Shown: positions 1-7,795 of the stretch, one piece after another
How positions within the stretch are numbered: the first letter of the stretch is position 1
How the letters are laid out: the number at the start of each line of letters is the position of its first letter
From: Mucilaginibacter terrigena
Lineage (GTDB): Bacteria; Bacteroidota; Bacteroidia; Sphingobacteriales; Sphingobacteriaceae
Assembly: GCF_004168255.1 (NCBI RefSeq)
Contig: NZ_SEWG01000011.1
Coordinates: 1-62,354 of the forward strand
Length of the DNA stretch: 62,354 nt
Direction of reading: 5' to 3'
Program-made: the position numbers and the translations under genes
Notes under the pieces: model-generated
What the model was told of the DNA's origin: nothing
Seen by the model: only the letters and a program-made list of their open reading frames with translations
Database searches by the model: none

Positions 1-17
1 ATGACAAGTGTTAAAAA

Positions 18-114
18 AGATTTGTCATGCTGAACGTAGTGAAGCATCTATTCGCCGATAGAACAGTAGGCGATAGTAAAGTTCACAATAGATCCTTCGT
101 TCCTTAGGATGACA
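18..114. repeat. REP-like paired-hairpin element, left copy
   Basis: Two hairpins separated by a ~40 nt spacer. Left hairpin: stem ATGCT (27-31) with AGCAT (43-47), read on the + strand, with GA next to the stem on both sides. Right hairpin: ATCCT (92-96) with AGGAT (106-110), better read on the - strand; its inner part is decayed (AA/GA instead of GA/GA). The spacer carries TATTCGCCGAT and GCGATAGTAAAGTTC, both present in the copy at 537-642. The element lies directly upstream of the GIY-YIG gene. Whether it is mobile is inference. Confidence 0.8.
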
Positions 115-148
115 AGTGGGCAGTAGTGACAAACAGGAAAAATGATAT

Positions 149-502
149 ATGAAACAACACAATTATTACACATATATCCTTACTAACTATAACAAAACTG
201 TATTGTACACAGGCGTCACAAATGATATTGAAAAGCGCCTTTACGAACACTATTTCGGATTAAACCAGGAAAGTAGTTTTACATCGAAATATAAATGCTT
301 TTATCTGTTATGGTACGAGCGTTATCAATACGTTAATCACGCTATTGAGCGTGAAAAAGAAATAAAGGGTTGGACAAGGGCGAAGAAGATATATTTAATA
401 GCACAGGAAAACCCAAATTGGACTTTCTTAAATACTGACATTATGGAGTGGCCACCAATAAACACGCACACTGAGTATGGTGGTACATTAGTCGGCGATT
501 AG
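149..502 (+). CDS. Solitary GIY-YIG endonuclease domain protein
   Basis: A 117-residue protein that is almost nothing but a GIY-YIG (URI-type) nuclease fold. The first motif is the variant YTYIL near residue 7, the second is LYTGVTND near residue 20, followed by the catalytic Arg of EKRLYEH. The metal-binding Glu lies in AIEREKEIKGW near residue 65, so the active site appears complete. There is no UvrC or homing-endonuclease accessory domain. Such short proteins are often annotated as excinuclease C-like, but nothing supports a UvrC role. The gene sits exactly between two copies of a REP-like element, and its last codons and TAG stop (500-502) run into a half element. The pairing suggests that the nuclease acts on, or spreads with, the repeats; this is inference. 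ATG at 149 is the only early start. Confidence 0.85.
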   Translation: MKQHNYYTYILTNYNKTVLYTGVTNDIEKRLYEHYFGLNQESSFTSKYKCFYLLWYERYQYVNHAIEREKEIKGWTRAKKIYLIAQENPNWTFLNTDIMEWPPINTHTEYGGTLVGD

Positions 503-528
503 ATCCTTCGCTATCGCTCAGGATGACA
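492..528. repeat. Half REP-like element overlapping the GIY-YIG stop codon
   Basis: Only the right-hand hairpin is present: ATCCT (503-507) with AGGAT (520-524). The sequence from about 500 to 528 matches 612-640 base for base. The stop codon of the GIY-YIG gene is the TAG of the conserved TTAGATCC, so gene end and repeat are fused. Confidence 0.8.
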
Positions 529-536
529 AAGGATTA

Positions 537-642
537 AAAAGATTTGTCATGCTGAACGTAGTGAAGCATCTATTCGCCGATGGGACGGTAAGCGATAGTA
601 AAGTTCGCCATTAGATCCTTCGCTATCGCTCAGGATGACAAA
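537..642. repeat. REP-like paired-hairpin element, right copy
   Basis: Full copy in the same orientation as 18-114. Left hairpin stem ATGCT (549-553) with AGCAT (565-569); right hairpin ATCCT (615-619) with AGGAT (632-636). The right hairpin on the - strand reads ATCCT-GA-GCGATAGC-GA-AGGAT, with intact tandem G-A oppositions and an inner GC/GC pair. It ends 23 nt before the next gene. Confidence 0.85.
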
Positions 643-665
643 CGGGAAAATTAAAAATAGCCACT

Positions 666-1859
666 ATGAACCCATCTATCAGAAAAACCTTCAACCAAAA
701 CTTTACCGAAGAAAAGTATGCTGATTTTTTGGTAGACCTGAACGCAGGCACTAAAAACCCTATCGAGTTTCGGATTGCCGAAACACCGGTGTTTTTAACA
801 GACGATTTCAGGGATAAGCTTTTGCAGGCGGGTGAAGAGATAGTTGCTACTATACTTAAACCCGGGTTTAAAGAACTCACGGAACGCGCCATTCCCGAAA
901 AATGGCGGGTAGCTAACGAGAACGGTCACTCGCATTTCATCGCGCTCGATTTTGGGGTTTGCAAGGACGAAGCTGGGGATATCGTTCCAAAGCTGATAGA
1001 GCTGCAGGGCTTCCCCTCTTTATACGGTTTCCAGGTACATTTGGCCGAGAATTACCGCCATGCGTTTAATATCCCCGGCAACCAAACCATATTTTTTAAC
1101 GGCTTAACCAAAAGCACTTACCTTGATCTGCTGCGCAAAACCATCATTGGCCCCTACCAGCCCGATGAAGTGGTGATAATGGATGTAGATGCCCCAAACC
1201 AGAAAACCGCGGTTGATTTTTACCTTACCGAAGGTTACCTGGGCACGCCCGTTGTGTCCCTTGCAGACCTGATACAGGAAGGCGACCAGCTTTTCTATTT
1301 GCACAAGGGTGAAAAGAAACGCATCCGCAGAATTTATAACCGGCTGATATTCGACGAGATTGAAAGCGACCCTGAAATATTTAATAAAGTGGTTGATATC
1401 CGCAAGCCGCTTGATGTGGAATGGATAGCACACCCAAACTGGTTTTACCGCATCAGTAAATTTACCATGCCTTTTTTAGAGGGCGATTACATCCCCAAAA
1501 CGCAATTTTTGCATGAGGTTAAGGAGATCCCCCAAGACCTGCAGAATTACGTGCTGAAACCGCTGTTCAGCTTTGCAGGGCAGGGCGTTATCATCGATAT
1601 TATGGATGGCGATATCGAAAAAATAAAAGACCCGGAGAATTGGATCCTGCAGGAAAAGGTAACCTACGAGCCCGTTCTGCAATCGCCGGATGGCGGGGTG
1701 AAGATAGAGGTCCGCCTGTTATACCTGTGGCCCGATAGCGATGCCAAACCCACCCTTGCCATCAATCTGTCAAGGCTTAGCCGTGGTAAAATGATAGGCG
1801 TTAGGTACAATAAAGATTTTGACTGGGTGGGCGGTACAGTAGCTTTTATGCACAAATAG
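666..1859 (+). CDS. Conserved hypothetical protein, ATP-grasp-like C-terminal half
   Basis: 397 residues, cytosolic (no signal peptide or membrane segment). I do not recognise a named family with certainty. The C-terminal part has features of an ATP-grasp nucleotide-binding fold: VLKPLFSFAGQGV (around residue 300), a Lys followed by a Gly-rich loop; WILQEKV, like the hinge strand; and IEVRLLYLW with INLSRLSRGKM, like the metal-binding strand. The N-terminal half (LIELQGFPSLYGFQ) would then be the pre-ATP-grasp region, as in glutathionylspermidine-synthase-like proteins. Ligase activity is inference. No operon partner: the REP-like element lies upstream and a repeat cluster downstream. Confidence 0.6.
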   Translation: MNPSIRKTFNQNFTEEKYADFLVDLNAGTKNPIEFRIAETPVFLTDDFRDKLLQAGEEIVATILKPGFKELTERAIPEKWRVANENGHSHFIALDFGVCKDEAGDIVPKLIELQGFPSLYGFQVHLAENYRHAFNIPGNQTIFFNGLTKSTYLDLLRKTIIGPYQPDEVVIMDVDAPNQKTAVDFYLTEGYLGTPVVSLADLIQEGDQLFYLHKGEKKRIRRIYNRLIFDEIESDPEIFNKVVDIRKPLDVEWIAHPNWFYRISKFTMPFLEGDYIPKTQFLHEVKEIPQDLQNYVLKPLFSFAGQGVIIDIMDGDIEKIKDPENWILQEKVTYEPVLQSPDGGVKIEVRLLYLWPDSDAKPTLAINLSRLSRGKMIGVRYNKDFDWVGGTVAFMHK

Positions 1860-1867
1860 TTCAAATA

Positions 1868-2090
1868 GGGGGCACCTACGGAGCCTTTTATTTTATTATC
1901 AATTCTATAAACATGTGGCTCTATTGTAGCCAAATTGCAAATTTTGAAGCCCTGTAAAGCATCCTGTTACAGAATAATTCTTATAAGCAGGTGTTTTGCT
2001 GAAACCAAATTACAAATTTGAAGCTCCGTTAGGAGCACCCTGTTTGTAGAGTATCTAATAACACGCATTTGGCCCCGTAGGTGCCTCCTA
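1868..2090. repeat. Intergenic cluster of GC-rich inverted repeats in an AT-rich gap
   Basis: The 334-base gap after 1859 holds no gene. Its ends are inverted: GGGGGCACCTACGGAGCC (1868-1885) pairs with GGCCCCGTAGGTGCCTCC (2071-2088), one mismatch. Inside are a second palindrome of the same type, GCTCCGTTAGGAGC (2023-2036), and the phrase CAAATT.CAAATTT.GAAGC repeated near 1932 and 2008. This looks like nested degenerate REP-like units, possibly also serving as terminators. No coding potential seen. Confidence 0.6.
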
Positions 2091-2193
2091 AAAACAATCG
2101 ATATTCAATAATAGCAACCGGTTTATAATGCAAATAAACTTTATACTATTTTTGTACTCTGTACGTATATAAATAAAGTATTAATTTTGCGAC

Positions 2194-2355
2194 ATGAACA
2201 TACAGGCGATTATCATCATCGTATTATTTATTGCAGCAGTATTTTACGTTGCCCGCTTACTGTATAAAAGCGTATTCACTAAAAAAGGCTGCGGTGGCAA
2301 TTGTAAGTGCGGGGTCGATTTTTCTGATATTAAAGCTGTTAAGCAAGCTAAATAA
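2194..2355 (+). CDS. FeoB-associated Cys-rich membrane mini-protein
   Basis: A 53-residue reading frame beginning MNIQAIIIIVLFIA and ending in a lysine-rich tail. One N-terminal membrane helix (about residues 4-24) is followed by the cysteine cluster CGGNCKC at about residues 33-39. This layout is that of the FeoB_associated family, usually encoded beside the ferrous iron transporter FeoB. No feoA or feoB lies nearby in this window, so the protein is an orphan here; a role in iron or metal handling is inferred from the family only. ATG at 2194 is the only start upstream of the hydrophobic segment. Confidence 0.75.
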   Translation: MNIQAIIIIVLFIAAVFYVARLLYKSVFTKKGCGGNCKCGVDFSDIKAVKQAK

Positions 2356-2407
2356 TTTGGTTGATATTGTTATTACCTTGTCATAATTCATAGTTTAAAA
2401 CCCCTTC

Positions 2408-5400
2408 ATGTCTTCTAATAAGCAGATATTTCAGGCTGATAACCCCGGCAGGTGGAACCGTTTTAAATGGCTTAGCCGTATTTTGTTAATTGTTTTTGTG
2501 GTTGGTGTGGTAGCAGCGGTTGTTACGGTTACTTCAACCGAGTACCCGATAATTCCCGACCTTAACCCCGCACCAAAAAAGCTGTCCAAAACCGAAATGG
2601 AGGCTTTGAAAAAATCAAGAAAGTACGCGGATTTTAAAATAGAAAAGGCGGAGATAGAGGTATTGGATAAGGCCCGCAAGTTGCACCAATTAAAACACCC
2701 TAATAATGATAACCGCATAAACGCGGGGTTTTATAAAGCCTGGGAAGCACAGGCCTACAATTCGTTGGTAGACCATATAGCCCGCCTGGATATGGTGGTT
2801 ACCGAAGGCTTTGCTTTTTCGCCCAACGCCGATACGCTAAAAGTTAGTATAGATACCGGCCTTATTAATCTTAATAAAAAATATAAAAAACAGGTACTGG
2901 TTACATTATCCAATTACGTTAACTATGATAATGTACGGGGCGGATACGATGTAAAGGATGTTGAACGTATCTTCAAAAGTAAAAAATTGCGGGTGGCCTT
3001 TATCAACAGTATGGCAGCCGCGCTTAAACGCTATAACTTTAACGGTATTAATATTGATGTTGAGGATTTGCCCAACCGTAACAGCAAGGAGAGTATCGCT
3101 TTTCAGAACGATGTTTACCGCATCTTTCATAGCCAGGGCTTACTGGTAACCCAAAACGTAATACCAAACGACGAGGAGTTTGACCTGAAACGCCTGCAGC
3201 ACGTTAACGACTTTTTGTTTGTAATGGCCATAGACCAGCACTCGGATATGAGCAACGCGGGTGATATATCGCATCAGCATTGGGTTGAAGAGATCCTTGA
3301 CCAGGTTTGTTCAGAGATCCCGAGCGAGAAGGTTATCCTCACTATTGCCGGTGGGGGCTTCGACTGGCGGGCGGGAAGCGTTGGCACAGCAATTGGCTAT
3401 CCGCAGGCAATAAGCACGGCTAAAGAAAACAACAAAAAGATAATTTACGATCCGCAATCGGCCAACCTGCATTTTAGTTACCTGGGTACCGACAGCCTGG
3501 ACCATACGATTTACTTTGCCGATGCCGCAACAAATTTTAACATCATCCGCATGGCGGATGATTGGGCTACAGGTGGTGTTGCGTTATGGCGTATGGGTGC
3601 CGAAGACCCCCGTCTTTGGACGTTTTTCCAGAAAAACCTTTCTATAGATTCGTTAAAAAAGACCGGTATCGATATTAAGCACTTTACCAAGGTTGGTTTA
3701 AATAATAAAATTGATTACGCCGGCGAAGGCGGCGAGGTACTTGACCTGATAACTACCCCCACCATAGGCGAGATCCAGGTGAATATGGATACCTCAACCT
3801 ACACCATCACCAACCAAAAATATATAAAGCTGCCCACCAAGTATGTTATACGCAGGTATGGTTACAAACCCGGTAAGGTTGTTTTAACTTTTGATGATGG
3901 CCCCGACCCGGATTTTACCCCGCGCATTTTAGATATCCTTAAAAAGGAAAAAGTGCCCGCATCGTTCTTTGTGGTAGGGTCCATGGTGGAAAAGAATATC
4001 CCTATCCTGAAAAGGATCTACGACGAGGGTTACGAAATTGGTAACCATACGTTCTTTCACCCGGATATTTCTACCATAAGCCTGGATAGGGTAAACCTGG
4101 AACTGAACTCTACCCGTAAGCTGATAGAGTCGGTAACCGGGCGCAGCACCATATTGTTCCGCCCGCCGTTTAACGCCGATGCCGAGCCGCAAACCCTGGC
4201 CGAGGTTATACCCGTGGCCGAAAGCCGCAGGCAAAGCTACATTACCATCGGCGAGTCTATCGACCCGTGGGACTGGCAGCCAGGTGTAACAGCCGATAGT
4301 ATTATTGCCCGCACCATCAGGCAAAAAGATAACGGCAGCATGATACTGCTGCACGATGCCGGCGGCGATACCCGCGAAGAAACCGTGAAGGCCTTGCCCG
4401 CTATTATCCACTTTTTTAAGAAGAACGGTTACGAGTTTACCACCATTGCCGATGTTTTAGGCAAAACAAAAGACGATCTAATGCCCCCTGCCGAAAAGGA
4501 AAGCAAAAGCTTTTGGGGTAAATACTACGATATTGTAGTGGTGGGCTTTTTCCTGGGGAATAAGTTTGTTTTCTACCTGTTCCTGTCGGCTATATTCCTG
4601 GCGATAGGGCGTATTGTTTTGATAGGTATTTTGGCTGCACGCCAGTTTGCCATTAATAAAAAAATAGACAGGGCGCCGCACCCGCAGCCGCCTGTAAGTA
4701 TTATAGTGCCTGCCTATAACGAGGAGGTTACAGCTATAATTACCATACAAAGCCTGTTAAAAACCGAGTACCCTAATTTCAATATCATTTTTGTGGACGA
4801 TGGGTCGAAGGATAAAACCTACCAGGTAGTTGCCGAAGCTTACGGTAACCACCCGCTGGTTAAAGTATTAACCAAGCCAAACGGGGGCAAGGCATCGGCG
4901 CTTAATTTTGGTATTACCCACGCCGAACACGAATTTGTGGTTTGTATTGATGCCGATACACAGTTAAAAAACGATGCCATTTTTCACCTGATGGCCTACT
5001 TTACCGATGAAGAGATTGGCGCGGTTGCCGGTACGGTTAAAGTTGGTAACGAGAATAACATCATTACCAAGTGGCAATCCATAGAATATATAACCGCGCA
5101 GAACATGGACCGCCGTGCATTTGATATCATCAACAGCATTACCGTGGTGCCGGGCGCAATTGGGGCGTTCCGCAAATCGGCCATATTCAGGGCGGGGGGC
5201 TTCACCTACGATACCCTTGCCGAAGATTGCGACCTTACCATGCGTATTTTAAAGCAGGGCTACGTTATAAAAAACGCCGCCGAAGCCGTGGCCTACACCG
5301 AAGCGCCCGAAACGCTGAACATGCTTTTAAAGCAGCGTTTCCGCTGGAGTTTTGGGGTTATCCAGAGTTTTTGGAAAAACCGCGACGCGCTGTTCAATAA

Positions 5401-5794
5401 AAAATTCAGCTACTTTGGGATGGTGGGGATGCCGAACATCCTTATCTTCCAGATCATCCTGCCGCTGTTTTCGCCCCTGGCCGATTTTATTATGCTGCTT
5501 GGCCTGTTTGGCGATAAGCCCGAAAAAATGCTGACCTATTACGTAGCCTTCGTGATGATCGACTTTTTGGTGGGGCTGCTGGCCTTTAGGATGGAAAAGG
5601 AAAATTACCGCAAACTGATCTACATCATTCCGCAGCGTTTTATATGGCGCCAGCTGATGTACTATATCCTGTTCAAATCCATCCGCAAAGCGCTGAAAGG
5701 CGAGCTGAACACCTGGGGGGTACTGAAACGTACCGGTAATGTAAAGCTTAAAAAGGGTGAGCTGATAGGGGATAGCAACGAGCCGCCGATGTAA
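2408..5794 (+). CDS. Trifunctional GH18-like / NodB deacetylase / GT2 glycosyltransferase
   Basis: A 1128-residue membrane enzyme. Order: N-terminal membrane anchor (residues 20-40); GH18 chitinase-like domain (about 90-410); NodB polysaccharide deacetylase (about 485-690); membrane segment (about 705-735); family-2 glycosyltransferase (about 760-1000); further C-terminal membrane helices. NodB motifs are complete: TFDDGPD at 494-500, HTFFH, RPPFNAD and LLHDAGG. GT2 motifs are complete: VDDGSKD, DADTQ, EDCD and QRFRW, typical of processive synthases. The GH18 signature DGxDxDxE reads NGINIDVE (212-219): the acid/base Glu219 is kept, but two upstream acidic positions are Asn, so hydrolase activity may be altered. 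The synthase and deacetylase combination parallels PgaC and PgaB of poly-N-acetylglucosamine, so a role in making and trimming a secreted amino-sugar polymer is likely. Fusions of this architecture are known. Confidence 0.9.
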   Translation: MSSNKQIFQADNPGRWNRFKWLSRILLIVFVVGVVAAVVTVTSTEYPIIPDLNPAPKKLSKTEMEALKKSRKYADFKIEKAEIEVLDKARKLHQLKHPNNDNRINAGFYKAWEAQAYNSLVDHIARLDMVVTEGFAFSPNADTLKVSIDTGLINLNKKYKKQVLVTLSNYVNYDNVRGGYDVKDVERIFKSKKLRVAFINSMAAALKRYNFNGINIDVEDLPNRNSKESIAFQNDVYRIFHSQGLLVTQNVIPNDEEFDLKRLQHVNDFLFVMAIDQHSDMSNAGDISHQHWVEEILDQVCSEIPSEKVILTIAGGGFDWRAGSVGTAIGYPQAISTAKENNKKIIYDPQSANLHFSYLGTDSLDHTIYFADAATNFNIIRMADDWATGGVALWRMGAEDPRLWTFFQKNLSIDSLKKTGIDIKHFTKVGLNNKIDYAGEGGEVLDLITTPTIGEIQVNMDTSTYTITNQKYIKLPTKYVIRRYGYKPGKVVLTFDDGPDPDFTPRILDILKKEKVPASFFVVGSMVEKNIPILKRIYDEGYEIGNHTFFHPDISTISLDRVNLELNSTRKLIESVTGRSTILFRPPFNADAEPQTLAEVIPVAESRRQSYITIGESIDPWDWQPGVTADSIIARTIRQKDNGSMILLHDAGGDTREETVKALPAIIHFFKKNGYEFTTIADVLGKTKDDLMPPAEKESKSFWGKYYDIVVVGFFLGNKFVFYLFLSAIFLAIGRIVLIGILAARQFAINKKIDRAPHPQPPVSIIVPAYNEEVTAIITIQSLLKTEYPNFNIIFVDDGSKDKTYQVVAEAYGNHPLVKVLTKPNGGKASALNFGITHAEHEFVVCIDADTQLKNDAIFHLMAYFTDEEIGAVAGTVKVGNENNIITKWQSIEYITAQNMDRRAFDIINSITVVPGAIGAFRKSAIFRAGGFTYDTLAEDCDLTMRILKQGYVIKNAAEAVAYTEAPETLNMLLKQRFRWSFGVIQSFWKNRDALFNKKFSYFGMVGMPNILIFQIILPLFSPLADFIMLLGLFGDKPEKMLTYYVAFVMIDFLVGLLAFRMEKENYRKLIYIIPQRFIWRQLMYYILFKSIRKALKGELNTWGVLKRTGNVKLKKGELIGDSNEPPM

Positions 5795-5798
5795 CTGG

Positions 5799-5901
5799 TT
5801 CATTGGTTCACTTGTTCATTAGTTCATTTGTGCCCATAGCGAGCAATTGTTCGCCAACAACCGTAGCTACCAATCAACTAATGAACAAGTGAACTAATGA
5901 G
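5799..5901. terminator. Long inverted repeat between convergent genes
   Basis: TTCATTGGTTCACTTGTTCATTAGTT (5799-5824) pairs nearly perfectly with 5876-5901 around a ~50 nt loop containing a smaller palindrome (GCGAGCAATTGTTCGC, 5838-5853). It lies between the + strand synthase and the - strand ispF. It probably ends transcription in both directions, although no clean U tract follows; it could also be a repeat element. Confidence 0.5.
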
Positions 5902-6384
5902 CTAAATCCGCTCTATTAAACAAACGGCATACGCAACAACACCTTCTTCGCGGCCTATAAAGCCAAGCTGCTCGTTGGTAGTAGCTTTTATAGAGATATC
6001 TTCAATATCAATACCCGCGGCTTTGGCAATATTAGCCTGCATAGCAGGGATGTGAGGGTTGATCTTTGGCGCTTCCAGGCAAACCATGGCATCGATGTTG
6101 CCTATCTGCCAGTTTTTTTCGGCCAGCAGGGCAACCACGTGCTGCAATAATATCAGGCTGCTGATACCTTTCCAGCGGTCGTCGGTATTAGAAAAGTGAA
6201 AGCCTATATCGCGCAGGTTGGCAGCGCCTAAAAGGGCATCGCATATGGCGTGCAGCAGCACATCGGCATCAGAATGGCCGTAAGCGCCTGCCGTATGTTC
6301 CAGGTTTACGCCGCCCAGTATAAACGGGTGCTGTTGCTTTAGCTGGTGCACATCAAACCCAAACCCAACCTTAATTTTAGCCAT
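5902..6384 (-). CDS. ispF: 2-C-methyl-D-erythritol 2,4-cyclodiphosphate synthase
   Basis: 160 residues, the usual length for the family. It converts CDP-ME-2-phosphate to MEcPP in the MEP isoprenoid pathway. Zinc and substrate residues are visible in GFGFDVHQL near the N-terminus, GHSDADVLLHAICDALLGA around residues 34-52 and FSNTDDRWKG; the C-terminal KATTNEQLGFIGREEG is also diagnostic. Its ATG shares one base with the stop of porV (TAATG on the - strand), so the two genes are translationally coupled, although their functions are unrelated. Confidence 0.97.
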   Translation of the reverse strand: MAKIKVGFGFDVHQLKQQHPFILGGVNLEHTAGAYGHSDADVLLHAICDALLGAANLRDIGFHFSNTDDRWKGISSLILLQHVVALLAEKNWQIGNIDAMVCLEAPKINPHIPAMQANIAKAAGIDIEDISIKATTNEQLGFIGREEGVVAYAVCLIERI

Positions 6385-7562
6385 TATCTTTTAGAAGCGT
6401 TGCTGGTGCCGCCAAACCCGGCCGACAAAGTAAAACGAAGCGTATTGGCCAGCGGGCTGTTTTGCTGGCTGGCTATCAGGTACGAAAAATCAAACTGAAA
6501 TACATCATACTTTAACCCAAGGCCCGCGGTAGCATAGTGCCTGCCGCCTTTAGCGGGGTTTTCGTAAAAATAACCTGCCCTTATGGCAAAGCGCTCATTA
6601 TATATATATTCCATCCCCGGCGAAAAGCTGATCTCCTTCATCTCTTCGCTAAAGCCGCCCGGCGCATCGGCAAATGAACCGAAGATACCGGCAGGCACCG
6701 ATATATCATCATCTTTCCCGCGTATAATGTTGCCATCGTTATCGCGTATGGGCGGCGTAGGCACCAACAGCTTGTTAATATCAAACGCGATGGTGAACTT
6801 GCTCATTTCGTCAACATTCCAGGTGTTGGCTACCCCCAATTTTAAATTGGCCGGTAAAAAATAGCTTGGGCCGGTGGTGGTATAAGTTATTTTATTGCCA
6901 ATGTTTGAAATATTAGCGCCGAAAGAGAATATGGAATTATCGCCGTATGGCTTATTATAAAACAATGATACGCCTGCCGATACCGCGTTGCCGGCTTTGC
7001 TTTGCTGGCCTGCGCCGGATACAAACGCGCCATTGCTGAAATTAGAATAGATATATCGCAGCGTTAAGCCCAACGACAGGCTTTCGCCAAATTTACGGGC
7101 GAAAGATGCATCGATAGAAAACTCGCTCGGCTTATAAACCCCTTGCTCGGTTTGGTTGGCATCTATCAGCTGTATCGACCCGAGGTTGAAATAACGCAGC
7201 GATGCGCCAAAGGTATTCCGGTCGTCAATTTTATGGGCATAACTTAAATAAGCCAGGTTAACATCGGGCACCAGGTGCCTTAACCATGGGCTGTATGATA
7301 AGGCGATATCGTTGTTGTTTTCGAGGAAAGCCAGTTTTGCCGGGTTCCAGTAGTTGGCATTCACATCCGGCGATAGCGCAACACCGGCGTCGCCCATAGC
7401 CCCTGACCGCGAATCGGGCGCGATATTCAGGAACGGCACAGCCGTAGGGATGGTATTTGTGCTGCTGCCATCGGTACTGGGGTTGCTGCTTTGCGCCAAA
7501 GCAAACCCTGGTATTGCAAGTAACAGATATATTGTAAGGCTTTTAGGGCTCAAAAACTTCAT
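6384..7562 (-). CDS. porV: Type IX secretion outer-membrane protein PorV (LptO)
   Basis: 392 residues with a signal peptide (LLLAIPGFALAQ) and a FadL/OmpP1-like beta barrel. The family-specific start of the mature protein, TAVPFLNIAPDSRSGAMGDAG followed by NANYWNPAKLAFL, identifies PorV. In the type IX system PorV shuttles folded cargo with C-terminal signals from the SprA translocon to the PorU sortase. It is divergent from gldJ and overlaps ispF by one base. No porU lies next to it here, although porU-porV adjacency is common in the phylum. Confidence 0.93.
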   Translation of the reverse strand: MKFLSPKSLTIYLLLAIPGFALAQSSNPSTDGSSTNTIPTAVPFLNIAPDSRSGAMGDAGVALSPDVNANYWNPAKLAFLENNNDIALSYSPWLRHLVPDVNLAYLSYAHKIDDRNTFGASLRYFNLGSIQLIDANQTEQGVYKPSEFSIDASFARKFGESLSLGLTLRYIYSNFSNGAFVSGAGQQSKAGNAVSAGVSLFYNKPYGDNSIFSFGANISNIGNKITYTTTGPSYFLPANLKLGVANTWNVDEMSKFTIAFDINKLLVPTPPIRDNDGNIIRGKDDDISVPAGIFGSFADAPGGFSEEMKEISFSPGMEYIYNERFAIRAGYFYENPAKGGRHYATAGLGLKYDVFQFDFSYLIASQQNSPLANTLRFTLSAGFGGTSNASKR

Positions 7563-7795
7563 TGGTGCAATTTAGTCTTATTATTTAAAAATAATAAAAA
7601 TATACAAACGTTATTATCGGTAATAGCATGCTGTTACCCCACGTATAACAGGCAATGCATTAAATTATTGTAACTCCGCTAATAAAATATACGTTTAAAT
7701 AAGCTTTAAGTATATAACTTGTTATAAACACATAAATAACACAATTTTTATAATTGATTTTTTCTAAATTTACCTCTAAATATATTTTGCAAAAT

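Noticed and set aside
149..502. GIY-YIG gene as uvrC or an intron-borne homing endonuclease
   Set aside because: No UvrC C-terminal domains, no intron structure and no interrupted host gene.
18..642. Possible CRISPR array
   Set aside because: Only two full copies and a half copy of a ~100-base palindromic element around a gene; no regular short repeats and spacers, and no cas genes anywhere in the window.
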